NCBI RefSeq assembly: GCF_900102085.1
Contig: NZ_FMVM01000012.1
Span: 62,001-126,000 of the forward strand
Origin: Paenibacillus polysaccharolyticus
Lineage (GTDB): Bacteria > Bacillota > Bacilli > Paenibacillales > Paenibacillaceae
Reading direction: 5' to 3'
Length of the DNA stretch: 64,000 nt
Shown: positions 8,957-17,020 of the stretch, one piece after another
Layout of the letters: the number at the start of each line of letters is the position of its first letter
Numbering within the stretch: position 1 is the stretch's first letter
Position numbers and translations under genes: made by a program
Notes under the pieces: model-generated
Database searches by the model: none
What the model was told of the DNA's origin: nothing
What the model saw: only the letters and a program-made list of their open reading frames with translations

Positions 8957-9746
8957 TTGGAAAAGAGTGTGGAGGGAGCGCTGGACGCTCCGGGATGGAT
9001 CGGTATCGGGCGCTGGTTATCCCCGGATTTCTGGTTCTCTCCTTTTCAAGGAGGAAATCCCGTGATAAACGCGCTCGCTTCGCTCCTTTACCGATTCCTT
9101 CCCTCCGCTGACTTGCCTCCCTCTTTTTTCCAAACGAAATGTAAGAATCTTGCGGGGGTGGGCAGGGGGATAAAAGCTGGAAGTCTGGTCGTGGATGAAA
9201 AGAGTATGGAGGGTGCTGGACGCTCCGGGATGGATCGGTATCGGGCGCTGGTTATCCCCGGATTTCTCGTTCTCTCCTTTTCAAGGAGGAAATCCCGTGA
9301 TAAACGCGCTCGCTCCGCTCCTTTACCGATTCCATCCCTCCGCTGGCCTGCCCCTCTCTTTTCCAACGAAATGGAAGTAACTTGCGGGGGGAGGACAGGG
9401 GAAAGACTGAAAGCTGGTGCGCTGAGGGGAAAAACATGTAGGCTAGGTTCCTTGGGATGAAGGAAAAGACATGGAAGGCGCTGGACGCTCCGGGATGGAT
9501 CGATATCGGGCGCTGGTTATCCCCGGATTTCTCGTTCTCTCCTTTTCAAGGAGGAAATCCCGTGATAAACGCGCTCGCTTCGCTCCTTTACCGATTCCTT
9601 CCCTCCGCTGGCTTGCCTCCCTCTTGTTCCAAACCAAAGGAAAGAAACTTGCGGGGGTGGGCAGGGGGATGAATGTATGCTGGTGCATCGAAGAAAAAAA
9701 CATAGGGGCCCTGGACGCTCCGGGATGGATCGGTATCGGGCGCTCT
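8957..9746. repeat. Tandem array of about 240-bp palindromic repeats
   Basis: Three complete units and one truncated unit lie head to tail. The anchor CTGGACGCTCCGGGATGG occurs at 8981, 9216, 9481 and 9711, so the periods are 235, 265 and 230 bp. Each full unit is an imperfect palindrome: GGGATGG-ATCGGTA pairs with TACCGATTCCATCCC, GTTATC...GGATTT pairs with AAATCC...GATAA, and the centre CTCCTTTTCAAGGAG is self-complementary. The outer edges GTTGGAAAAGAG and CCTCTTTTTTCCAAAC are also inverted. The fourth copy stops at about 9746. Open frames on both strands inside the array are by-products of the repetition. The core is shared with the elements at 14975 and 21625. Confidence 0.9.
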
Positions 9747-9886
9747 AAATGAGATCGGCATAGGAAGAAATGAGAAAGGCAAGCCAATATACTTCAGCTC
9801 GCCCTCCTCTAAATATACTTGGCCAGATCGTATTTGTTGTATCCATTAGGTGATGCTCCTGTCGGACAATTCATGAATCCTAAACA

Positions 9887-10816
9887 CTAACTACGTATCT
9901 CATTCTTCTCATCATGCCTCCCCTTCTGCTCCTCCCTTCGATACTTTAAAGGCGTTATTTTCATCATTTTTCGGAACTGTTCGATGAAGTAGCTGGTACT
10001 GTTGAACCCAACCTCATACGCGATTTCGGTGACACTGCGCTGTGAGAAACGCAAAAGCTCTGTACTTTTTCGGATACGATAATCCAGCACATATTGCATG
10101 GGGGTTGTACGCAGTATTTGCTGAAAGTTTCGGCAGGTCTCCGCACGGCTTAACTGACCTACCTTTGCGATATCGTCCAGCCTGAGCGGCTCGGCATAGT
10201 TTTGATGAATCCACATCAGCATATGCTTCATACGTTTGCTACGGATCATCTCTGTTTCGTTATGTTCGAGTGAGTAACCATTCATAATTAACCTTTTCCA
10301 GATCTCCAGCACAGCTCCTGCAATGTTCAGTTCATAATATGGAGCCTGCTCTTCAATTTCTTGTCTCACAAGAGCGATATTCTGAAGAAGCTGCTCTCCC
10401 CAGGAGTCAGATTTTTCGATCATGAGATATGGCAAATTCGTTGCTGTTACATACGGGTGTACGTATTTCATGTAAAGTTCGGCAGGGGCCAGTGATTGCG
10501 GGGACACATTCAAACAGAGATAAATGCTCGGATCGCCCGTACTCCAATCCTCTGCCATGTGCATCATGCCGCTGTTAATGAATACCCCATTTCCTTCTGT
10601 AACCGCTACTTGCTGTTCATTAATATGAAATAATACTTCACCTTGAATCACTGCTACAAACTGCAATTCATCATGCCAGTGCAAAGGAATGTACCCTTGT
10701 ACATGCTCGGATATAGTTGTCTTGTAACAAGCGATAGACAGATCATCAGTACGATGTTCTGTCATTTCCTTTAGCTGTTGATTGATGTCAAATTTTATTT
10801 TCCTCAATATTCTCAT
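9887..10816 (-). CDS. AraC-family transcriptional regulator with cupin sensor
   Basis: This is a 309-aa regulator with an N-terminal cupin-like sensor (HVQGYIPLHWHDELQF, residues about 35-55, with the typical HWHDELQ motif) and a C-terminal AraC double helix-turn-helix (about residues 200-295), where the second motif reads SVTEIAYEVGFNSTSYFIEQFRK. It probably binds DNA in the cytoplasm in response to a small ligand. It is divergent from the DMT transporter at 10916 across about 100 bp, so it likely controls that gene. The ATG at 10816 has only a weak site; a second Met at codon 19 is an alternative. The pair is inserted between spoVA and spoIIA, which are adjacent in B. subtilis. Confidence 0.88.
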   Translation of the reverse strand: MRILRKIKFDINQQLKEMTEHRTDDLSIACYKTTISEHVQGYIPLHWHDELQFVAVIQGEVLFHINEQQVAVTEGNGVFINSGMMHMAEDWSTGDPSIYLCLNVSPQSLAPAELYMKYVHPYVTATNLPYLMIEKSDSWGEQLLQNIALVRQEIEEQAPYYELNIAGAVLEIWKRLIMNGYSLEHNETEMIRSKRMKHMLMWIHQNYAEPLRLDDIAKVGQLSRAETCRNFQQILRTTPMQYVLDYRIRKSTELLRFSQRSVTEIAYEVGFNSTSYFIEQFRKMMKITPLKYRREEQKGRHDEKNEIRS

Positions 10817-10915
10817 CTCAATGTTGTTATATTTTTTTGTGCAATATTGATATTAATCAAATCAATTCTGTCTTACTATATCACTATTCTTATATTTAAG
10901 GCGAGGCGAATAAAC

Positions 10916-11875
10916 ATGAAATCAATAGTGTCAACACCCAAGTTCAAAGGTATACTTCTGGTTTTGACAGGAGCTACTTGTTGGGGTATCGGAGGAACGG
11001 TGGCTCAAAATCTATTTCAAATGCACCATATCAATCTTAATTGGTATGTAACCGTGCGATTGTTATGTGCCGGCATCCTTCTCCTTTTACTGCAATTATT
11101 TACACCTAGCCGTTCACAGATTCTTGAAGTTTGGAAATCGAAACAAACAGCCCTGCCATTTATTATCTTTGGCTTGGTCGGCATGTTGGCTGTACAGTAC
11201 ACTTACATGGCTTCCATTGATCACGGCAATGCGGCTGTCGCCACACTTTTGCAATATCTTTCTCCTGTCATGATCATGGTATATATGGTATTGCGCAAAC
11301 AATCCCCACTTACAGCCAAACTTATAATCTGCGCTGCTCTGGCGCTTTTGGGATGTTTTCTTCTGCTTACAAATGGCTCTCTGCATCAGTTATCCGTCTC
11401 GCAGCCAGCAGTGATCTGGGGATTGTTATCTGGTGTATCTGCTGCATTTTATACATTGTATGCGGTCAGATTACTTAACGAATTTGATTCTCTCGTGGTC
11501 GTTGGCTGGGCCATGGTGATTGGTGGAGTGGGTATGAGCTTTGTTCATGCACCATGGAAGATCCACCTTACACTGCTGACATCAGAGACCTGTAGTTATT
11601 TGTTGTTTTCCATATTGATTGGAACGTTACTCGCATTCTGGTTCTACATTGCCAGCCTGAAATACCTCACGCCTCAGGAGACCAGCTTGTTAGGGAGCGC
11701 CGAACCTTTGGCGGCAGTGGGTACCACAGTTCTTTGGTTGAATGAGCCCTTCGGTATCTATCAATGGTTAGGTACTGGCTGTATTATCCTTTTAATTGTT
11801 CTTTTACAGTTCAAACGTTCGTCCTCCGTGTCCGCACAAAATATTAAAACGACAAATAACCCCATCGCCAAATAA
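10916..11875 (+). CDS. DMT-superfamily (EamA) transporter
   Basis: This is a 319-aa inner-membrane protein with ten hydrophobic segments arranged as two EamA repeats, the first beginning GILLVLTGATCWGIGGTVAQ and the second PAVIWGLLSGVSAAFYTLY. Proteins of this family usually export amino acids, metabolites or drugs; the substrate here is unknown. I use the ATG at 10916 because it follows AAGGCGAGG and because the first repeat then starts ten residues in; the frame is open further upstream but that part overlaps the divergent regulator. The conserved end-of-repeat motif SLLGSAEPLAAVGTTVLWLNE is present. It is probably controlled by the adjacent AraC protein. Confidence 0.88.
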   Translation: MKSIVSTPKFKGILLVLTGATCWGIGGTVAQNLFQMHHINLNWYVTVRLLCAGILLLLLQLFTPSRSQILEVWKSKQTALPFIIFGLVGMLAVQYTYMASIDHGNAAVATLLQYLSPVMIMVYMVLRKQSPLTAKLIICAALALLGCFLLLTNGSLHQLSVSQPAVIWGLLSGVSAAFYTLYAVRLLNEFDSLVVVGWAMVIGGVGMSFVHAPWKIHLTLLTSETCSYLLFSILIGTLLAFWFYIASLKYLTPQETSLLGSAEPLAAVGTTVLWLNEPFGIYQWLGTGCIILLIVLLQFKRSSSVSAQNIKTTNNPIAK

Positions 11876-11959
11876 CGCGAATTGAGGTTGTTAGTTGTCG
11901 TATCATGATGAATCCATACCCATACCGGTGGATGGAATCATCCCTGAATCAATCCTGAA

Positions 11960-12715
11960 TCACTGCGCGATTTGATCGCGAATAGATTGCAGTATTTTTT
12001 TCTCCAACCGTGAGACCTGCACTTGGGATATCCCCAGTCTGCTTGCCACTTCGGATTGAGTCTGATCCCTGTAATACCGAAGGTATACGATAAGCCGCTC
12101 CCGTTCACTCAGGCCGCCGATTGCTTCATTCAGCGCCAGCTTGTCGAACCACTTCTCCTGAGACTCATCCGCGATCTGATCCATCAGTGTAATCGGATCA
12201 CCATCATTCTCGAATACCGTCTCATGAATGGAGGTTGGCGGTTTGTTAGCCTCCTGTGCGAATACCACTTCCTCCGGGGTAACCCCGAGTTCAGCGGCAA
12301 CTTCCTTAATTGTAGGCAATCGATCCAGATGTTTCGAGAGTTCGTCCCTCTTCTTGCGGACTTTATTGGCCATCTCTTTCAGCGAACGACTGACCTTCAA
12401 GGTTCCGTCATCCCGCAGGAAACGCTGAATCTCACCAATAATCATCGGTACCGCATACGTCGAGAACTTCACGTCATAACTGAGATCGAACTTGTCCACT
12501 GACTTGAGCAGGCCGATACAACCAATCTGGAACAGATCCTCCGGTTCATATCCCCTGTTCATAAAACGCTGCACGACGGACCAGACGAGTCTGATGTTGC
12601 AGTTCACCAGCGTATCCCGTGATTCATGGTCACCCGACTGACTGAGCGCAATCAGCCGTTTGACCTCGGCATCGTCCAAATAGGTCTGTGAAGATGGTTT
12701 CACTTCAGCATCCAT
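11960..12715 (-). CDS. sigF: RNA polymerase sporulation sigma factor SigF
   Basis: SigF is the first forespore-specific sigma factor, held inactive by the anti-sigma factor SpoIIAB. The 251 aa carry region 2 (NIRLVWSVVQRF, PEDLFQIGCIGLLKSVDKFD, the -10 reading helix FSTYAVPMIIGEIQRFLRDD), region 3 (LPTIKEVAAELGV) and region 4 (LIVYLRYYRDQTQSEVASRLGISQVQVSRLEK). It is the last gene of the spoIIA operon, 14 bp after spoIIAB. The gene order dacF-spoIIAA-spoIIAB-sigF is that of B. subtilis. The length is normal and the start follows AGGGG. Confidence 0.97.
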   Translation of the reverse strand: MDAEVKPSSQTYLDDAEVKRLIALSQSGDHESRDTLVNCNIRLVWSVVQRFMNRGYEPEDLFQIGCIGLLKSVDKFDLSYDVKFSTYAVPMIIGEIQRFLRDDGTLKVSRSLKEMANKVRKKRDELSKHLDRLPTIKEVAAELGVTPEEVVFAQEANKPPTSIHETVFENDGDPITLMDQIADESQEKWFDKLALNEAIGGLSERERLIVYLRYYRDQTQSEVASRLGISQVQVSRLEKKILQSIRDQIAQ

Positions 12716-12729
12716 AAGAACACCAACCC

Positions 12730-13185
12730 CTAATTATACAATGCTTTCTTGGATTCAATCCTTTTTTTCATCTTGATGGAGGTGCCTCTGCCGGGCTCAC
12801 TGCTGACTTCGAATTCATCCATAAAATTTTCCATGATCGTAAATCCCATGCCCGACCGCTCAAGTTCGGGTTTGGACGTATACAGCGGCTGTTTGGCCAG
12901 TTCAAGATCCTCGATGCCTTCACCGCGGTCCTCTACAATGATCGTGATCATATCGTCACGAATCTCGGCCTGAATCGTCACAACACCTTCAGGATTGTTA
13001 TTGTATCCGTGGATGATGCTATTGGTCACCGCTTCAGAGACAACCGTTTTGAGATCACTAAGCTCGTCCATAGTGGGATCAAGCTGAGAGATAAAAGCCG
13101 CAACGGTAACCCGTGCAAACGATTCGTTCTCCGACTTGGCCGCAAATTGCAGATTCATGAAATTTGCCCCTGTTCCTTCATTCAT
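12730..13185 (-). CDS. spoIIAB: Anti-sigma-F factor / serine kinase SpoIIAB
   Basis: SpoIIAB binds and inhibits SigF, and phosphorylates SpoIIAA, which links sigma-F release to septation. It has the GHKL ATPase boxes: N box VVSEAVTNSIIHGY, G1 box EDRGEGIED, and G2 box ERSGMGFTIMENFMD. The ATG at 13185 overlaps the spoIIAA stop (ATGA) and lies 8 nt after GGAGG, giving 151 aa with a nine-residue N-terminal extension before MNLQFAAKSENESFARV, where B. subtilis SpoIIAB aligns. Translational coupling to spoIIAA should keep the two proteins balanced. Confidence 0.97.
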   Translation of the reverse strand: MNEGTGANFMNLQFAAKSENESFARVTVAAFISQLDPTMDELSDLKTVVSEAVTNSIIHGYNNNPEGVVTIQAEIRDDMITIIVEDRGEGIEDLELAKQPLYTSKPELERSGMGFTIMENFMDEFEVSSEPGRGTSIKMKKRIESKKALYN

Positions 13186-13535
13186 GAGACGACCTCCAGA
13201 CCTGAGAGAGCAGTGCCCTCATTTTCGTATATCGGCATGATCTTGAACAATCCCGACATTTCCAGCAAACGGTATACCGGCGGATTTACATCACAGACGA
13301 CCATTTTACCGCCTTTATTTTTGATCAACTTGTATCTTCCCAAAATAACACCTAGGCCTGAACTGTCCATAAATTCGAGGTCTTTCAAACTCAGCACCAG
13401 ATGTTCACATTGTCTGCGCTGTATCGCTTCATCCATCTGCATACGTACCATGTCAGCTGTATGGTGATCCAGCTCCCCGGATAATCGCACAATCAAAATC
13501 CCGCGGTGATGCTCCATGTCCACATTCAAATTCAC
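13182..13535 (-). CDS. spoIIAA: Anti-anti-sigma factor SpoIIAA
   Basis: SpoIIAA is the STAS-domain partner that, when dephosphorylated by SpoIIE, displaces SigF from SpoIIAB. The conserved phosphorylation segment FMDSSGLGVILGRY is present near residues 55-68, and the motif GELDHHTAD near residues 20-28. The GTG start at 13535 follows GGGAGG and gives 117 aa, the usual size. It is the first gene of the spoIIA operon; a sigma-H-like promoter lies 35-65 bp upstream. Confidence 0.97.
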   Translation of the reverse strand: MNLNVDMEHHRGILIVRLSGELDHHTADMVRMQMDEAIQRRQCEHLVLSLKDLEFMDSSGLGVILGRYKLIKNKGGKMVVCDVNPPVYRLLEMSGLFKIMPIYENEGTALSGLEVVS

Positions 13536-13570
13536 GTTTGCCCACTCTCCTCCCTGTCTTAGAACAAGGT

Positions 13571-13598
13571 TTTCTACGTTGCCAAAGGCTTTTCCTGC
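13571..13598 (-). promoter_or_regulatory. Possible sigma-H promoter of spoIIA
   Basis: The minus strand has AGGAAAA, a spacer of about 12 bp, and TAGAAAA, close to the sigma-H pattern AGGAwWW/GAAT. spoIIA is transcribed by sigma-H in B. subtilis. The -10 match is imperfect, so this is tentative. Confidence 0.4.
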
Positions 13599-13678
13599 CC
13601 CCCGACAAAACTAGAAGAAAACCCCTATTTAACTACAAAAACCGTTCCAGCCCCAAGGAGAATGGCGCTTCCTGCCGC

Positions 13679-14854
13679 TTAATCAAACAAGTTCGATGTT
13701 GTGCGCTTGAACATCTTCCACCAGCCTGCCTTACCCACGTCTTGCGGAGCCTGAATATCAAACTCTTTAATTACCTCGTTGCCTTGATATACGACGAGTT
13801 TACCTACACTCTGACCAGCCTTAATCGGAGCCTTCACTTCTTTGGCTACAATCAGCTCATGCCGGATATCTGTCGACTTGGCTCCTTTGCGCATCAGAAC
13901 GCTGTAGTTTTGTGCAGCATTCAGCGGCATCTCCGCGACATCACCTTTTTCAATCTTCAGACTGCCCAGCAGATCACCTGCTTTGTACAGTGCCTTCATC
14001 GTGTATTGAGCAAATGCATAATCAAACATAGAGGAAACTTCACTGTTCCGGGTTTTGGTATTCGGCTCACCAAGGACTACCGCAACGACACGAAGCCCAT
14101 CTTTAGAAGCTGTAGCCGACAGACAGAATTTCGCTTCGGAAGTGTACCCCGTTTTCAAACCATCTGCCCCTTGATAGAAACGCACCAGTTTGTTGGTATT
14201 CACGAGCCAGAACGGCTTTTCGGAATCTTTACGCAAGTAGTCCTGATATGCACCCGTGTACTTCGTAATGCCCTGATGTTTTAGCAGTTCGCGGCTCATC
14301 ACCGCGATATCGTGCGCAGAGGAATAATGATTATCCACCGGCAGTCCGTTCGCATTGGCAAAACGTGTATCCTTCATACCCAGCTCCTGCGCACGCTCGT
14401 TCATCATCTGTACAAAAGCCTCTTCCGAGCCAGCAAGCTTCTCGGCCATTGCTACAGATGCATCATTGCCGGAGGCCATGGCAATACCTTTCAACATATC
14501 ATCCACGCTCATCTCTTCCCCAGGCTCCAGAAAGATCTGTGAGCCCCCCATAGACGCCGCATATTCACTCGTTCTTACCTTATCCGTTAACTTCAGTTTG
14601 CCTGAACTAATCGCTTCCATGGTAAGCAACATGGTCATAATTTTCGTTATGCTCGCCGGAGGCAACTGATCATGACTGTTTTTCTCATAAATAACAGTTC
14701 CCGTATCTGCATCCATCAGAATGGCTGAACGTGCTGATGGAGCCAAATCCGCCCCGCCAGCAGCCTTGGGTGTTTCCTCAGCCAAAGCAGAAGATGCCAT
14801 TACGGGTAGCAGCATACAAAGGGTCATGAACGATGCCATTATTCTTTTTTTCAC
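13679..14854 (-). CDS. dacF: D-alanyl-D-alanine carboxypeptidase DacF
   Basis: Exported penicillin-binding protein that trims the terminal D-Ala from peptidoglycan stem peptides; the B. subtilis enzyme is made in the forespore and tunes cortex cross-linking. The signal peptide covers residues 1-25 (MKKRIMASFMTLCMLLPVM, cleavage after ASSALA). The three penicillin-binding motifs are in order: SITK (SxxK, catalytic Ser), SGN (MASGNDASVA) and KTG (GLKTGYTSEA). A C-terminal PBP5-type beta domain follows. The GTG start at 14854 lies 7 nt after GGAGGG. The gene stands just upstream of spoIIAA, as in B. subtilis, where read-through into spoIIA occurs. Confidence 0.95.
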   Translation of the reverse strand: MKKRIMASFMTLCMLLPVMASSALAEETPKAAGGADLAPSARSAILMDADTGTVIYEKNSHDQLPPASITKIMTMLLTMEAISSGKLKLTDKVRTSEYAASMGGSQIFLEPGEEMSVDDMLKGIAMASGNDASVAMAEKLAGSEEAFVQMMNERAQELGMKDTRFANANGLPVDNHYSSAHDIAVMSRELLKHQGITKYTGAYQDYLRKDSEKPFWLVNTNKLVRFYQGADGLKTGYTSEAKFCLSATASKDGLRVVAVVLGEPNTKTRNSEVSSMFDYAFAQYTMKALYKAGDLLGSLKIEKGDVAEMPLNAAQNYSVLMRKGAKSTDIRHELIVAKEVKAPIKAGQSVGKLVVYQGNEVIKEFDIQAPQDVGKAGWWKMFKRTTSNLFD

Positions 14855-14974
14855 TAGATTCCCTCCTCAAATGAATAGCGTGGTGGTAAGTCCTCGCATG
14901 TACTGCTATCCATTGTCGGCGGGTTTGAAGTAAATTATTCCAATCTCAGCAGGTTTTCCCTAACTTTTTTTTAC

Positions 14975-15206
14975 TATATAAGTTGAACTAAAAATTTTAC
15001 ACGGTCCACTCCGATGACAGAATAACCTGGAGAGTAGCGGTTATCCCCAGATTTTTTGGATTCCCTTTTCCAAAGGGGAAAATCCGGTGATAAAGGCGAA
15101 GCCTATGCTTCCGATGTAGCTTTCTTTTAGAAAGCTTTCAGCTCCGCTTTTTCAGGTTTTTTCTGTCCTCTCCGTTATTGTGTAAAAGAATAGTTCAACT
15201 TATATA
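14975..15206. repeat. MITE-like palindromic element A
   Basis: The element is 232 bp, flanked by a perfect 16-bp terminal inverted repeat, TATATAAGTTGAACTA at 14975-14990 and its complement at 15191-15206. A second inverted pair lies inside (TTTTACACGG.../...TGTGTAAAA, then GACAGAA/TTCTGTC), and the core GGTTATCCCCAGATTT...AAAATCCGGTGATAA forms a further hairpin. It encodes no protein. The core matches the tandem array at 8957-9746 and element B at 21625-21814. It sits between dacF and the glutathione peroxidase gene; the AT-rich 15207-15327 that follows holds nothing I can name. Confidence 0.85.
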
Positions 15207-15327
15207 AGAAAAAAATTATTTATAGGATTTACCTATGTTATTTATCATTTATATATATTTCCCCTATGAGTGATATCAGATTATGATGTATATGTCACAA
15301 TTGAAATAACTTAGGAGGATGATTCCA

Positions 15328-15879
15328 ATGTCTTTTTATAATAAAAAAGTCCATTTCATAGATGGCAGGCTAGCTGATCTCACCATATACCGAGGAAAGG
15401 TACTGCTTGTTGTAAACACAGCCAGTAAGTGTAGCTACGCTCGTCAATTTGAAACACTTCAACAGCTGTACGAAAAGTACCAGCGTTATGGACTCGAGAT
15501 TCTAGCATTTCCGTGTAACCAGTTTAATGAGAAAGAGCCAGGGGACAATTTTGAAGTGAAAGCTCATTGTGAAAATCAATTGAAGTTAACGTTCCCGTTA
15601 TTTGAAAAAATTGAAGTCAGGGGGCTGAACGCTCATCCGATCTTTCAATTTTTAACCGAACAAGCACCATTTCTAGGCTTTGACACCGAAACGGCTAGCG
15701 GAGAATGGATGGACCATTTTCTAAACGAAAAATTCCCTGATATCTACAAGGGTGATGGGATCAAGTGGAACTTCACTAAATTTTTAATTGATCAGAACGG
15801 TCAGGTACGAGGAAGATTTGAGACAACGACGGAACCATTTGACATTGAACCAAGCATTCAATCATTGCTATCCATCTAA
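15328..15879 (+). CDS. Glutathione peroxidase family protein
   Basis: Thiol peroxidase of the GPx/BsaA type, 183 aa, cytoplasmic, probably reducing hydroperoxides with thioredoxin or bacillithiol as electron donor because Firmicutes of this type lack glutathione (family inference). The peroxidatic Cys lies in VVNTASKCSYARQFE, the Gln of the tetrad in AFPCNQFNEKEPG, which also supplies a candidate resolving Cys, and the Trp/Asn pair in WNFTKFLID. The start is set at 15328 because TAGGAGG overlaps the upstream ATG at 15319 but is 8-9 nt from this one. It is transcribed alone on the plus strand, against its neighbours. Confidence 0.9.
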   Translation: MSFYNKKVHFIDGRLADLTIYRGKVLLVVNTASKCSYARQFETLQQLYEKYQRYGLEILAFPCNQFNEKEPGDNFEVKAHCENQLKLTFPLFEKIEVRGLNAHPIFQFLTEQAPFLGFDTETASGEWMDHFLNEKFPDIYKGDGIKWNFTKFLIDQNGQVRGRFETTTEPFDIEPSIQSLLSI

Positions 15880-15913
15880 AGTGAATATCATCATTCTCAT
15901 CTTTAATATTATA

Positions 15914-15965
15914 AAAAAAGGAACAGCTCATTGAGCAAACATCATTCAATGAATTGTTCCTTATT
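15914..15965. terminator. Bidirectional terminator
   Basis: The stem GGAACAGCTCATTGA/TCAATGAATTGTTCC has 13 of 15 matching pairs. It is flanked by A-runs on the left and CTTATT on the right and lies between the converging peroxidase and punA genes. Confidence 0.75.
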
Positions 15966-16011
15966 AGGTCCTTCAAACTAAGGATCGCTTTTGTTCATCT
16001 TCAGTTCAACA

Positions 16012-16836
16012 TTACATCTTAGGAATAACTGCCAGCACGAGCGCCAAGAAAGCTTCACGTACACGCTCCGTCGTTTCCATTACCTCATCATGAGACAAAG
16101 GCTGATCCAAGATCCCCGCTGCCATGTTACTGATGCAAGAAATGCCCAGCACTTCAATGCCCGCATGACGCGCTACGATCACTTCGGAAACGGTGGACAT
16201 GCCTACTGCATCGGCACCGAGGGTACGAAGCATTCTGATCTCTGCTGGAGTTTCGTAATTAGGGCCAAGCAGACCTGCATACACACCTTCTTGCACATTA
16301 AAACCTTGAGTTGCGGCTGTATCTTTAGCAAGTGCACGCAAACGACGGCTGTAGGCTTCGGATAAATCCGGGAAGCGTACGCCAAGCGCAGCATCATTCG
16401 GACCAATTAGCGGGTTTTTGCCAGTCATATTCAAATGATCGGAGATGAGCATCAAGTCACCTGCTTGATAAGAAGTATTTACGCCACCAGCTGCATTCGT
16501 TACTAGCAGACTACTCACGCCCAGCTCTTTCATGACACGTACCGGGAATGCCGTTAATTCCGGGCCGTATCCTTCGTACATATGAAAGCGGCCTTTCATC
16601 ATCACAACCGGACGGCCTTGAATCGTACCAAGCAACAGTTCGCCTTCGTGTCCTTCTACAGTGGACACCGGAAAATGCGGAATATCCTGGTACGCAATGT
16701 TAACGCCATCCTCAATTAGTTCAGCCAGAACGCCGAGCCCTGACCCGAGAATCAAACCGACTTCCGGTTTGATGGAGCTTTTGCTTTGAATGTAGGCTGC
16801 CGCCTCTGCAATCATCTGTTGGTTTAGTGTTGTCAT
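16012..16836 (-). CDS. punA: Purine-nucleoside phosphorylase
   Basis: Trimeric-type purine nucleoside phosphorylase (inosine/guanosine plus phosphate to base plus ribose-1-phosphate). Family signatures are LILGSGLGVLAE (phosphate-binding Ser), GRFHMYEGY, LLVTNAAGGVN, GLLGPNYETPAEIRM and the base-binding Glu/Asn region GISCISNMAAG. The length of 274 aa is standard. The start follows CAAGGAGG. In B. subtilis deoB (drm) lies next to this gene, between it and xerD; here only about 180 bp of non-coding DNA separates punA and xerD, so the phosphopentomutase gene is not at this locus. Confidence 0.95.
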   Translation of the reverse strand: MTTLNQQMIAEAAAYIQSKSSIKPEVGLILGSGLGVLAELIEDGVNIAYQDIPHFPVSTVEGHEGELLLGTIQGRPVVMMKGRFHMYEGYGPELTAFPVRVMKELGVSSLLVTNAAGGVNTSYQAGDLMLISDHLNMTGKNPLIGPNDAALGVRFPDLSEAYSRRLRALAKDTAATQGFNVQEGVYAGLLGPNYETPAEIRMLRTLGADAVGMSTVSEVIVARHAGIEVLGISCISNMAAGILDQPLSHDEVMETTERVREAFLALVLAVIPKM

Positions 16837-17020
16837 AAGATGTTGTTCCTCCTTGAGTAGTAACGAACCGTTTAAGATTCAGCAAGGTTGTCATGTCTAC
16901 GCCTGTGTTGGCGTAAGAAATCAGTAATTTAACATGCAACCCGCGTATGTATAACGGCGTTGGTTGGTTTCAAATATAAGTTAACTTAAAACGCTAAAGG
17001 TGCAAACCATGCGTTAAGCT

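Noticed and set aside
8957..9746. CRISPR array
   Set aside because: Repeat units are over 200 bp and palindromic, with no regular short spacers and no cas genes.
8933..9787. Open frames of 60-175 codons on both strands within the repeat array
   Set aside because: They repeat the same residues from copy to copy, overlap each other on both strands and lack ribosome binding sites; they result from stop-poor repeat DNA.
11905..11942. Terminator between the DMT gene and sigF
   Set aside because: An imperfect GATGAATCCAT/ATGGAATCATC hairpin exists, but there is no T-run on either side, so I did not list it.
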